DNA of 64,000 nucleotides from Holophagales bacterium. GTDB lineage: Bacteria > Acidobacteriota > Thermoanaerobaculia > Multivoradales > Multivoraceae. Of this stretch, positions 35,336 to 44,193 are shown in pieces; positions within the stretch are counted from its first letter, which is position 1, and each line of letters starts with the position of its first letter. The notes under the pieces are model-generated. The model saw nothing but the letters and a program-made list of their open reading frames with translations. It was not told the DNA's origin and searched no databases. The DNA lies in assembly GCA_009843505.1 (NCBI GenBank), contig VYDI01000034.1, positions 731,956 through 795,955 on the forward strand, written 5' to 3'. A program made the translations under genes and the position numbers.

Positions 35336-37915
35336 CTATCTGCCCCAGCGGTGGTTGAGCCGCGCGTAGTAGTACCCGCCGCCCAGGCCCCAGGGCGTGA
35401 ACTGGCTGTACGGCAGGCCGAACCGCGCCGCGAACAGGTCCATCCGATCCGAGAACGTGTCGAAGACGTTCTGGCCGCCGATCGAAAGCGCGGTGTCGGG
35501 CGCCAGGGGAACGCTGACTTCCAGGTCGAGGATGTACCGGCCGTCCAGGACCGGGGCGTCGGCCTGGCGCACGGAGCGGGCGTCGATGTGGTCGACCCAC
35601 GATCCGAAGTAGTGGAGGCGTCCGAGCAGGTCCACCCGTCCGATTCCGTGGTTGACGGCCAGGTTCCACCGCGTCTCCGGCACGCCCCGTTCCAGCGCGA
35701 GCACGTCGCCGGGACCGAGCAGTTCGGAGTCCTTCGTGATCTCGGTCTCCGTGTGGTTCAGCGCCAGGCTGAACACCGTATTGCCGCCCAGGGCCGGCGG
35801 CGCCCAGGTCGAAACGATGTCGATCCCCTGGGTCCGCGACGAGAAGTCGTTGATGAAGAACCGGAACGAGGACAGCGTGCGCGCCGACGTGATGCCTTCC
35901 GACAGCAGCAGGGCGCGCTCTTCGTCGGCCAGCGTGAAGAACTGGGACAGGGCGAGCCGCCGGTCGACGTCGATGTGGTAGGTGTCCGCCGTCAGCGTGA
36001 ATGGCCCGGTGTCGATCACGAGCCCCGCCGTCACGTTGGTCGACGTTTCGGGTTCGAGGGGCTGACCGCCGCGGAACTGCGCGGCGCGGAAGGTCGACGG
36101 CACCGTGGCGCTGTCGACCAGATCGAGCGTCTCCGGGTTGATCGTCGACTGTACGTTGAACACGTTCTGCTGACCCGGCGTCGGGGCCCGGAAGCCGGTG
36201 CTGACGCCCCCGCGGACGGATACCACGTCCGTCAGGGCGTAGCGGGCCGAGAGCTTTCCGTTAGTCGTGTCGCCGAAGACGTCGAAGTGCTCGAACCGCA
36301 GGGCGCCGCCGAGCGTCCAGCGCCCGTCCGGATCCCGCAGTTCCAGGTCGCCGTACACCGCCGTGTTGGCGCGGGTCCAGGTCCCGGCCGTGTAGTCGGG
36401 AAACCCCGGGAAACCGTTGGAGCCGGAAACGAAACCCTGCGCCGCGTACGGTCCGACCTGCCACGACGGCAGCTCCCCTGAACGGATGGTGAAGCGCTCG
36501 TCACGCCACTCGGCTCCGCCGGCCACGTGAACGAGTTCGGAGAGCGCGTAGGAGACGTCGAAGTTCAGGTTGAGTTCGGCCTGCCGGTAGACGCCCGGGT
36601 CGAAGTCGCGCGGACTGTGCGGCCCCAGTGACGCGTTCACCGTGTTGAAGAGCAAGAAGTCCGCTTCGTGAGAGCCGTAGCTGGCGCTGGCGTCCCAGGT
36701 GAAACCGCTCCTCGTGCTCCGGCGCACGCCGGCCACGGCCGACGCGTCGGTCATCACGCCGCTGAAGTATGGGGTGAATCCGCCCGGAGCGATCTCCTGG
36801 AAGGAGAAGCAGTTCGGATCGGCGAATACCTGCGCCAGAGCGTCCTGGTCCGGCCGGTTGTCGGTGACGGTCACCGTAGGACAGCCCGCCGATCCGTCGC
36901 GCACGCCGTCCTGCGCGTCGAGCACGTCGCCGATGAGCAGCGTGCGGCCGCCGTCCAGGCTGAAAATGTTGGCGCGCGTGTTGGGATTCCGGTAGTAGAA
37001 GCCCTGCGTCGCCGTCTTCTCGGCGTAGTTGGCGTGTCCGTAGACCTGCGCGCCGTTCCCGAGCAGCTTGCCGAAGTTGCCGAACAGCTTCAGGTCGTCC
37101 TCGTACTCCGAGTCGCCCCAGATCTGCGCCGGGTCGCGGACGTGCGTGTTGCCGGCGGCGATCAGCGCCGCCGCGTCGGCGCGCTGCACGCTGCGGCTGG
37201 TCGGGTCGGCGTTCCCGTACTCCATGCTCAGGTGAGCGAAGCCGTTCTCCCCCAGCGGCAGTCCGATGTCACCGGCGATCGCGTACGCCTGGCCGTCGCC
37301 CGCGCCGTAGACGCCGCTCTTCACCTCCAGACTGCCGCCCGACGGAGCGTCCTTGAGCAGGAAGTTCATCACGCCGGCGATCGCGTCCGAGCCGTACTGC
37401 GCCGAGGCGCCGTCGCGCAGCACCTCGACCTGTCGCAGCGCCGTCGCCGGGATCGTCGAGATGTCCGGCCCCTGCGTGCCGTCGGTCACGCCCCCGAACC
37501 AGACCAGGATCGCGGACCGGTGCCTGCGCTTGCCATTGACGAGCACGAGCGTGTGGTCGTGGGCCAGGTTGCGCAGGCTGGCCGGCCGCACCAGCGACGC
37601 GGCGCCGCTGATCGGATGAGTGGCAACGTTGAACGAGGGCACCAGATTCCGCAACTGGTAGTCGAGCGTGCTGGCGCCCTGGCTGACGACATCGTCGATC
37701 GGAATGGCGTCGATCGGTACGGACGACTCCGTCACGGACCGCGGCCGTGCGCGGCTGCCGACCACCACCAGTTCTTCGTCGAACTCCGCGGCCGGCTCCA
37801 CCGCGGGCGGCGCCGTCTCCCCGGCCTCCTGGGCGTGGATCGCAACGGGAGCCGCGAACGCGTCGAGCAGAAAGGCGAACAGGAGGAGACGCGGCACGGC
37901 GGCATGATCGCACAT
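35336..37915 (-). CDS. TonB-dependent outer-membrane receptor
   Basis: 859 residues from ATG 37915; alternatives are ATG 37939 and GTG 37897, all leading into the signal peptide VPRLLLFAFLLDAFAAPVAI ending HAQ. The plug domain shows VLVNGKRRHRSAILVW and ATALRQVEVLRDGASAQYGS followed by AIAGVMNFLLK, diagnostic for TonB receptors; the 22-strand barrel ends in ARLNHRWGR with an aromatic near the C terminus. First gene of the operon; it probably imports the substrate used by the downstream and divergent enzymes. A cysteine pair in the barrel (CPTV..CFSF) is in an extracellular loop. Confidence 0.93.
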   Translation of the reverse strand: MCDHAAVPRLLLFAFLLDAFAAPVAIHAQEAGETAPPAVEPAAEFDEELVVVGSRARPRSVTESSVPIDAIPIDDVVSQGASTLDYQLRNLVPSFNVATHPISGAASLVRPASLRNLAHDHTLVLVNGKRRHRSAILVWFGGVTDGTQGPDISTIPATALRQVEVLRDGASAQYGSDAIAGVMNFLLKDAPSGGSLEVKSGVYGAGDGQAYAIAGDIGLPLGENGFAHLSMEYGNADPTSRSVQRADAAALIAAGNTHVRDPAQIWGDSEYEDDLKLFGNFGKLLGNGAQVYGHANYAEKTATQGFYYRNPNTRANIFSLDGGRTLLIGDVLDAQDGVRDGSAGCPTVTVTDNRPDQDALAQVFADPNCFSFQEIAPGGFTPYFSGVMTDASAVAGVRRSTRSGFTWDASASYGSHEADFLLFNTVNASLGPHSPRDFDPGVYRQAELNLNFDVSYALSELVHVAGGAEWRDERFTIRSGELPSWQVGPYAAQGFVSGSNGFPGFPDYTAGTWTRANTAVYGDLELRDPDGRWTLGGALRFEHFDVFGDTTNGKLSARYALTDVVSVRGGVSTGFRAPTPGQQNVFNVQSTINPETLDLVDSATVPSTFRAAQFRGGQPLEPETSTNVTAGLVIDTGPFTLTADTYHIDVDRRLALSQFFTLADEERALLLSEGITSARTLSSFRFFINDFSSRTQGIDIVSTWAPPALGGNTVFSLALNHTETEITKDSELLGPGDVLALERGVPETRWNLAVNHGIGRVDLLGRLHYFGSWVDHIDARSVRQADAPVLDGRYILDLEVSVPLAPDTALSIGGQNVFDTFSDRMDLFAARFGLPYSQFTPWGLGGGYYYARLNHRWGR

Positions 37916-37937
37916 CAACAGCGCTAGGATTCCTCTC

Positions 37938-39071
37938 ATGGTCCCACGCAAGGCTCCCCGGCCCCTGGATGGCGAGCTGTACACCGACGCCACGGTCTTC
38001 GAGCAGGAGATGGAGCGCATCTTCTCGCGCATGTGGGTGTGCGGAGGACGGCTCGAGGAGCTCGACGAACCAGGACGTTTCGTGACCCGCGAGATCGGCG
38101 GCGAATCGGTGATCGCGGTGCGAACCGCGGCCTCCAACGCCGGCGCCGGATCGAACGGCAACGGTACGGCAGAGGAGACAACGCAGGAACTGGCCGCCTT
38201 CTTCAACGTCTGCCGCCACCGGGGATCGCGCGTCGTCGACGAGTGCGCCGGCCGGGCCAACGTCTTTCAATGCCCCTACCACGCCTGGACTTACGGTCTC
38301 GACGGACGGCTGATCGGCGCGCCGCACATGGGTCAGGACTTCGACCCGAACAGCGCCGGCCTCGTGCCGGTGCGGATCGACGCGATGGACGGCTTCTTCT
38401 ACCTGTCGCTCGCGGCCGACGGGCCGCCGCTTGCGGAGGTCGCGGCCGACCTGCCGGACCTGTCGCGGTTCACCCTGGGCCGGCTGGTCCGGGGCGACCG
38501 CCACGAATACGAAGCGCAGGCGAACTGGAAGATCCTCTGCGAGAACTACAACGAGTGCTACCACTGCGCCGTCGTCCACCCGGAGTTGAACCGGGTGTCC
38601 GACTACCGGAACGGCGGCAACCTGGAGACCGGCCGTTTCTTCGTCGGCGGCCCGATGACCCTCAACGACGGCTGCAACTCGATGACAGCGACAGGGCGCA
38701 GCGACCGGCCCGACCTTCCCGCGATCGAAGTGGCCGACCGGACCTCGGTTCAGTACTACAACGTGTACCCCAACCTGCTGATCAGCCTGCACCGGGACTA
38801 CGTCGTGACCCACACGCTCTGGCCGATTGCCGCCGATCGCACGCGAGTCGTCTGCGAGTGGCTGTTCGACCCCGACGCGGTCGCGGCCCCCGGCTTCGAC
38901 CCCAGCGACGCCGTGGACTTCTGGCACCTCGTCAACAGCCAGGACTGGGAAATCTGCGCCCGCACGCAGTTGGGCGTCTCGTCGCGCGGCTATCGCCCCA
39001 CCGCCTTCGAAGAGAGCGAAGCCTGCATCCAGGTTTTCGACGGCTGGTACCTGGACCAGATGGGCCTGTGA
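37938..39071 (+). CDS. Rieske non-haem iron oxygenase, alpha subunit (GbcA-like)
   Basis: 377 residues, ATG with TAGGA 8 nt upstream. Rieske cluster ligands Cys92/His94 (VCRHRGS) and Cys112/His115 (CPYHAW); mononuclear iron site His209 and His214 in NECYHCAVVHPEL, with the Asp probably in NSQDWEICART. A 20-residue Gly/Asn/Thr-rich insert (~64-83) before the first Rieske ligands is unusual. The size and single-subunit layout match glycine-betaine, choline, carnitine and stachydrine demethylating/monooxygenating enzymes. A reductase partner is not encoded nearby. The start lies only 22 bp from the divergent TonB receptor start. Confidence 0.9.
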   Translation: MVPRKAPRPLDGELYTDATVFEQEMERIFSRMWVCGGRLEELDEPGRFVTREIGGESVIAVRTAASNAGAGSNGNGTAEETTQELAAFFNVCRHRGSRVVDECAGRANVFQCPYHAWTYGLDGRLIGAPHMGQDFDPNSAGLVPVRIDAMDGFFYLSLAADGPPLAEVAADLPDLSRFTLGRLVRGDRHEYEAQANWKILCENYNECYHCAVVHPELNRVSDYRNGGNLETGRFFVGGPMTLNDGCNSMTATGRSDRPDLPAIEVADRTSVQYYNVYPNLLISLHRDYVVTHTLWPIAADRTRVVCEWLFDPDAVAAPGFDPSDAVDFWHLVNSQDWEICARTQLGVSSRGYRPTAFEESEACIQVFDGWYLDQMGL

Positions 39072-39130
39072 GCCGGCGACGCCGGCCGCGGTGCACTCCG
39101 CCGCGCGAGCATCGAGGCTGAAGAACGCCC

Positions 39131-40564
39131 ATGTGGCTCCGTGAACACGCGCTGATCCTCGTCCTGTTCGCCCTCTACACGGGCGTTCTGGTCCACCACG
39201 CACTGATCGGCCAGCGCCGGACGCGCGATCTGGCCGACTTCCTGGTCGGCGGCCGGTCGCTCGGCGGCATCGTCCTCGGCGTCTCCTTCTTCGCCACCTA
39301 CGCCAGCACGAACAGCTTCATCGGCTTCGCCGGCAGAGCCTACGCCTCGGGCATCGCCTGGCTCCTGATCATCCCCACCGCGGTCATCCTCTCGTTCGTC
39401 GCCTGGGCCTGGCTGGCGCCACGGCTACGCGGGGTAACCGAGACCCTCGGCTCGGTGACCATCCCGGACTACATCGGCTTCCGCTTCAACAGCCGGCCGG
39501 CCCGCTTCGCCGCGGCCCTGATCGTCATCTTCTCCAGCTTCCTGTACATGACCGCGGTGTTCAAGGGGATCGGCTCGCTGCTGGTCGAACTTCTGGACCT
39601 GAGCTACGGCCTGTCGCTCTTCGTCGTCGTCCTGATCGTCTGTCTCTACACGATGATCGGCGGCTTCCACTCCGTGGCCCGGACCGACTTCGTCCAGGGC
39701 ATGCTGATGACGATGGCGGCGCTGCTCATGTTCTTCCTGATCACCCGCGCCGCCGGCGGCATCGGCCGCCTCGCCGATCTGGCGCAGATCGGCGACGGCT
39801 CTCTCGTCCGCTGGGACACGGCGCAGCCACTGGGGATGCTGATCGGCGTCGTCTTCGCTTCCACCGTCAAGCTGATCGTCGAACCGCGCCAGCTCTCGCG
39901 CTTCTACGCCCTCGAGACCGAGGGCGCCGCCAGGAGCGGCCTCGTCGTGTCGACCCTGAGCTTCCTCATCGTGTTCAGCCTGCTGGCGCCGCTCGGGCTC
40001 TACGCCCACTTCGTCGTCGGCCAGGGCATCGCAGACACCGACCAGGTCATCCCGATGATGCTCAGCGACCCGGCGATCTTCCCGCCGGTGGTCCAGGCCC
40101 TCCTGTTCCTGGCCCTCGTCTCGGCCGCCATGTCCTCGCTCGACAGTGTGCTCCTCGTCATGGCTTCGACCTTCCAGCGTGACCTCCTCGGTTTGCTGAT
40201 GCCGACCGACGACCGTCACGCCGTCCGCAACACGCGCGTATGCGTCGTGCTGTTCGCGGCCATCACCGCCGTGCTCGCCATCGACCCGCCCGGCGGCATC
40301 GTCGAACTGACCTCCTTCTCCGGCGCCCTCTACGCGGCCTGCTTCCTGCCTTCGCTCGCGCTGGGCCTGACCTGGCGCCGCGGCAACGGCACGGCGGCGC
40401 TCCTTTCCTTCACCGCCGGCGGCGTGACGCTCGGGCTCTGGATGCTGCTCGACATCCAGGGCATGCACGCGGTGTTCCCTGCGATGGCGATCTCCTTTGC
40501 CGCCTACTGCGTCGCGGCCTGGCTGGCGCCGGAGGCAAAGGCGGCGAAGGGGCTGTTCGGGTAG
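39131..40564 (+). CDS. Sodium:solute symporter (SSS family)
   Basis: 477 residues with 13 predicted hydrophobic helices. N-terminal DFLVGGRSLGGIVLGVSFFA and YASTNSFIGFAGRAYASG are characteristic of SSS transporters (PutP/PanF type), and LVSAAMSSLDSVLLVMAS in the middle is the conserved TM8-9 sodium-site region. Located 59 bp behind the Rieske oxygenase on the same strand, it probably imports the small charged compound that the oxygenase acts on, for example a betaine or amino acid derivative. Substrate inferred from context only. Confidence 0.92.
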   Translation: MWLREHALILVLFALYTGVLVHHALIGQRRTRDLADFLVGGRSLGGIVLGVSFFATYASTNSFIGFAGRAYASGIAWLLIIPTAVILSFVAWAWLAPRLRGVTETLGSVTIPDYIGFRFNSRPARFAAALIVIFSSFLYMTAVFKGIGSLLVELLDLSYGLSLFVVVLIVCLYTMIGGFHSVARTDFVQGMLMTMAALLMFFLITRAAGGIGRLADLAQIGDGSLVRWDTAQPLGMLIGVVFASTVKLIVEPRQLSRFYALETEGAARSGLVVSTLSFLIVFSLLAPLGLYAHFVVGQGIADTDQVIPMMLSDPAIFPPVVQALLFLALVSAAMSSLDSVLLVMASTFQRDLLGLLMPTDDRHAVRNTRVCVVLFAAITAVLAIDPPGGIVELTSFSGALYAACFLPSLALGLTWRRGNGTAALLSFTAGGVTLGLWMLLDIQGMHAVFPAMAISFAAYCVAAWLAPEAKAAKGLFG

Positions 40565-40591
40565 TCCGACGAGAGTCGGGCCGAGCTTCCG

Positions 40592-41329
40592 ATGAGCCAA
40601 TCGATCCTGAATCCCCTCGGCCAGCCGGTCGGGCCCGTGCTCGACTGCTGGACCGTCCCGCCGTTCCCTCCGCGCCGGTCGCTTGCTGGGCGCTACTGTC
40701 GCGTCGAGCCGCTCGATCCCGCGTGTCACGCCGAAGACCTGTACGAAGCGACCGCGGCCGATGTCGAGGGCCGGATCTGGACCTACCTCAGCTACGGTCC
40801 TTTCGACTCACGCGCCGACCTCCAGGCATGGGCCGAAGCCGCGGCGGCAAGCGAAGATCCACTCTTCTTCGCCATCGTGGACGAAGCGGACGGACGAGCG
40901 GCCGGCGTCGCGGCGTATCTGCGGATCAACCCTGCCGTCGGCTCGATCGAGGTCGGGAGCATCTGCTATCCACCCCGTCTGCAGCGGACCACGGCCGCCA
41001 CGGAAGCGATGCTTCTCATGATGCGAAACGCCTTTGAACTCGGCTACCGGCGCTACGAGTGGAAGTGCGACCGCCTGAACGCACCCTCCATCGCGGCCGC
41101 CGAGCGGCTCGGCTTCACCTTCGAAGGCGTGTTCCGACAAGCCACGATCTTCCGTGGACGGAACCGCGACACGGCGTGGTTCGCGATCATCGACAGGGAT
41201 TGGGAAGAAGTGCGCTCCTGCCACGAGCGCTGGCTGGCGCCGGACAACTTCGACGCGGACGGCGGGCAAAGGGAGTCCCTGTCGAGGCTGACCGCTCCCC
41301 TCGTGCGCCGGCGCTTCGCGTCCTGGTAG
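40592..41329 (+). CDS. GNAT acetyltransferase (RimJ/RimL type)
   Basis: 245 residues, ATG start 27 bp after the symporter. Acetyltransf_3 layout: RYCRVEPLDPACHAEDLYEA near the N terminus, the acetyl-CoA binding strand-helix VGSICYPPRLQRTTAATEAM, then YRRYEWKCDRLNAPSIAAAE with RLGFTFEGVFRQATIFRGR. Members acetylate protein N termini, amino acids or antibiotics. The NAPSIAAAERLGF motif is shared with the common YdaF/RimL group. May be co-transcribed with the symporter but a functional link is not evident. Confidence 0.88.
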   Translation: MSQSILNPLGQPVGPVLDCWTVPPFPPRRSLAGRYCRVEPLDPACHAEDLYEATAADVEGRIWTYLSYGPFDSRADLQAWAEAAAASEDPLFFAIVDEADGRAAGVAAYLRINPAVGSIEVGSICYPPRLQRTTAATEAMLLMMRNAFELGYRRYEWKCDRLNAPSIAAAERLGFTFEGVFRQATIFRGRNRDTAWFAIIDRDWEEVRSCHERWLAPDNFDADGGQRESLSRLTAPLVRRRFASW

Positions 41330-41339
41330 CCCACCCCAG

Positions 41340-42431
41340 CTACCAGCGCCTGTTCTTCTTCGCCTGCTGGACCGATTTGTAGAAGGCGCCCAGCTTTCGC
41401 TCCCCGGCACGCCGGGAGGCTTCGTCGCGGCGCTGATCGAGCCGGCGCTGCTCTTCACGGAGGTCGTTGTAGTTGCGCAGCCGGGCCGCGTCCAGTGAGC
41501 CGTCCCGGATCGCCACCTGGACCGCGCAGCCGGGCTCCTGGCCGTGGCCGCAGTCGCGGAAGCGGCAGCCGACGGCGAGTTCCTCGATGTCGTCGAACGT
41601 CTCCTCAAGGCTTCCCTCATCCTCGGCCCAGAGCTGGAGTTCGCGGATGCCGGGGTTGTCGATCAGAAGACCGCCGCCCGGCAACTGAACGAGCCGCCGG
41701 TGCGTCGTCGTGTGGCGGCCGCGGTCGTCGCTCTCCCTCACCGGGGCCGTACGCATCACGACCTCGCCGCAGAGCGCGTTGAGCAGCGTCGACTTGCCCG
41801 CGCCCGACGAGCCGACCATGGCCACGGTCCTGCCGCCCGCCAGGCGCGCCGCGAGCGGCTGCAGGTTCTCGCCCGCCAGGGCATTGACCGCGACGACCAT
41901 CGTTGCCGGCGCCGCCTGCTCGGCCTGCGCGCGTCCGGCCTCCGGGTCGGCGCAGAGGTCCGCCTTGGTCAGCACGACGACCGGTTCGGCGCCGCTCTCC
42001 CTGACCATGGCGACGAAGCGCTCGAGGCGCCGGGGGTTGAAGTCGCCGTCGAGGCCCATCACCAGAAACACGGCGTCGGCGTTCGCGGCCACGACCTGCT
42101 CTTCCGTCCGCGCGCCCGCCGCCTTGCGCGACAGCCGGCTCCGGCGATCGAGCACATGGACGATCCTCGGATCGACCCCGGATACGGAGAAAGACTCGAC
42201 CACCACCCAGTCGCCGACTGCCGGCGGACCCGTGGCCGAGGTCCGGACGCGCTTCAACACACGCGCGTCCATCTCGGCCTCCGCGGCGGCGACGTGGAAC
42301 ACGCCTCGCGATATCGACACCACGCGCGCCGGGAACAGGTGCTCGGGTGCACCCGCTGACTCCAGGAACCGGCCGTAGGAATGGGCGAAGTCAGGCGCCC
42401 AACCCCAGGGTTTCAGTCCGGCTTCGTCCAC
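41340..42431 (-). CDS. rsgA: Ribosome small-subunit GTPase RsgA
   Basis: 363 residues from GTG 42431; GTG 42440, which shares one base with the upstream TAG stop, is an alternative adding three residues. Circularly permuted GTPase: the G4 motif TKAD comes before G1 GSSGAGKSTLLN and G3 DNPGI. An N-terminal OB fold (ARVVSISRGVFHVA) and the C-terminal zinc site CRFRDCGHGQEPGC complete the family architecture; RGRHTTTHRRL is switch I. It matures the 30S subunit. Curiously placed at the end of an ABC importer operon. Confidence 0.95.
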   Translation of the reverse strand: MDEAGLKPWGWAPDFAHSYGRFLESAGAPEHLFPARVVSISRGVFHVAAAEAEMDARVLKRVRTSATGPPAVGDWVVVESFSVSGVDPRIVHVLDRRSRLSRKAAGARTEEQVVAANADAVFLVMGLDGDFNPRRLERFVAMVRESGAEPVVVLTKADLCADPEAGRAQAEQAAPATMVVAVNALAGENLQPLAARLAGGRTVAMVGSSGAGKSTLLNALCGEVVMRTAPVRESDDRGRHTTTHRRLVQLPGGGLLIDNPGIRELQLWAEDEGSLEETFDDIEELAVGCRFRDCGHGQEPGCAVQVAIRDGSLDAARLRNYNDLREEQRRLDQRRDEASRRAGERKLGAFYKSVQQAKKNRRW

Positions 42432-42439
42432 GCCGGCCA

Positions 42440-43270
42440 CTACGTGATCCGCCGCTTCGGATCGAACGTGTCCCGCAACCAGTCGCCCAACAGGTTCGAA
42501 GCCAGACACGAAGCCATGATCGCAAGGCCCGGCATCGTGATCAGCCACCAGGCGACCTCGATGAAGTTGCGGCCGTCGGCGAGCATGCCGCCCCACGACA
42601 CCTGAGGCGGCTGGATGCCGAGACCAAGAAAGCTCAGCCCCGCCTCGAAGACGATCACGCTTCCGAACTGGAGCGTCGCCAGCACGAGCAGCGTGTTCAG
42701 GACGTTCGGAGTCAGATGGCGGATCAGGATCATGGGACTCGAGACACCCGCCACCTTGGCCACGGTGATGAAGTCCCGTTCGCGCAGGCTGAGTACCTCG
42801 CCGCGCACGATCCGCGCGTACCAGGTCCAGTAGGTCAGGACGATGATCGTGATCACCATTCCTTCGCCGGGCGGCAACACGGCGGCGAACAGCATGGCGA
42901 GCGGAATCGCCGGGATCGACATCTGGATGTCGATCAGGCGCGAGATCACGGCGTCGACGATCCCGCCGAAGTAGCCCGCCGAGATGCCCAACGCGGCGCC
43001 GATGCCGCCGGAGAGGGCAATGGCGTAGACCGCCACCGTCACCGAAACGCGGGCGCCGGCGATGATCCGGCTCAGGATGTCGCGGCCCAGCATGTCCGTT
43101 CCTAGCGGATAGTCGAGGCTGCCGCCGGACCGCCAGAACGGCGGCGTCATCGACTCCGCGAGCGCGATCTCGGAGGCCTCGTGAGGCGCGAACCACGGTC
43201 CCGCGACGGCGCAGAGCAGGACCAGACCGAGCACCACGCAGGAGACGACGGGCACACGCCGCTCAGCCAT
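42440..43270 (-). CDS. ABC transporter permease, DppC-like
   Basis: 276 residues, six hydrophobic segments. The N-terminal PPFWRSGGSLDYPLGTDMLG with GRDILSRIIAGARVSV is the hallmark of DppC/OppC permeases, and the EAA-type loop for ATPase contact is REVLSLRERDFITVAKVAG-like at ~165-185. It overlaps the DppB-like gene by 8 bp. Inner-membrane half of an oligopeptide/nickel-type importer. No ATPase gene is present beside it, so it must borrow ATP-binding subunits encoded elsewhere. Confidence 0.93.
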   Translation of the reverse strand: MAERRVPVVSCVVLGLVLLCAVAGPWFAPHEASEIALAESMTPPFWRSGGSLDYPLGTDMLGRDILSRIIAGARVSVTVAVYAIALSGGIGAALGISAGYFGGIVDAVISRLIDIQMSIPAIPLAMLFAAVLPPGEGMVITIIVLTYWTWYARIVRGEVLSLRERDFITVAKVAGVSSPMILIRHLTPNVLNTLLVLATLQFGSVIVFEAGLSFLGLGIQPPQVSWGGMLADGRNFIEVAWWLITMPGLAIMASCLASNLLGDWLRDTFDPKRRIT

Positions 43271-44180
43271 GGCGGATCCTCGGATCGATCAGGCCGTAGC
43301 TCAGGTCCACGAGTAGATTCACGACGACGAAGATGACCGCCGACAGCACGACGCCGGCCTGCACCACCGGAAAGTCCCGGGCGAAGACCGCGTCAACTAC
43401 CGCCCGGCCGACGCCCGGCCAGGCGAACACGACCTCGATGACGAACGCACCGCCGAGCATGTTCGCGAAGTAGACGCCGATCATCGTTGCCAGGGGCACG
43501 GCGGCGTTACGCAGCGCGTAGCGCCAGATGACGGTGCGTTCCGGCAGGCCCATCACCCGGCCGGTGCGGATGTAGTCGCTGTCCAGAATGTCGAGCATCG
43601 ACGAGCGCAGGGTGCGCGTCATCGCGGCAACCGGGTACCAGCCGAGGGCGACCGCGGGCAGCACGAGATGAAGCGGTCCCTCGCGGCCGAACGCCGGCAG
43701 CCACTGGAGCCTCACGGCCAGGAACAGGATGAGCAGGAGGCCGACCCAGAATCCCGGCATCGCCTGACCGAGCAAGGCCAGCACCTTCGCCAGACGGTCG
43801 ACCCACCGGCCACGGTAGACGGCGGACATCACCCCCAACGGCACGGCGAGGAGCAACGCGAAGGCGAGCCCCGCCAGCGCCAGTTCCAGAGTCGCCGGAA
43901 GCCGCTCGAGCAGCAACGGCATCGCCGGCGCCTGCCACTGGTACGACTCGCCGAAGTCGCCGGTCAACGCGTCGCGCAGGAAGACGACGAACTGGACCGG
44001 CAGCGGCCGGTCGAGACCGAGGGCCTCGCGCATCGCCGCGAAGTCCTCCGCGGACGCGTCCATCGGCAGCAGCAAAGCCACCGGATCCCCGGCCAGACGC
44101 TGCGCCACGAAGACGATCAGGAGCGCACCGAGCACCGCCACCGCGCCCTGCCAAAGCCGGCGGATCAGGTAGGCGCGCAT
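43263..44180 (-). CDS. ABC transporter permease, DppB-like
   Basis: 305 residues. N terminus MRAYLIRRLWQGAVAVLGAL with VAQRLAGDPVALL and the LGLDRPLPVQF segment are typical of DppB/OppB; the cytoplasmic coupling loop reads LDILDSDYIRTGRVMGL. Six membrane helices. Starts 13 bp after the substrate-binding protein and overlaps the DppC-like gene, forming a standard SBP-DppB-DppC order. Confidence 0.94.
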   Translation of the reverse strand: MRAYLIRRLWQGAVAVLGALLIVFVAQRLAGDPVALLLPMDASAEDFAAMREALGLDRPLPVQFVVFLRDALTGDFGESYQWQAPAMPLLLERLPATLELALAGLAFALLLAVPLGVMSAVYRGRWVDRLAKVLALLGQAMPGFWVGLLLILFLAVRLQWLPAFGREGPLHLVLPAVALGWYPVAAMTRTLRSSMLDILDSDYIRTGRVMGLPERTVIWRYALRNAAVPLATMIGVYFANMLGGAFVIEVVFAWPGVGRAVVDAVFARDFPVVQAGVVLSAVIFVVVNLLVDLSYGLIDPRIRHG

Positions 44181-44193
44181 TGCTTCGTCGGGT

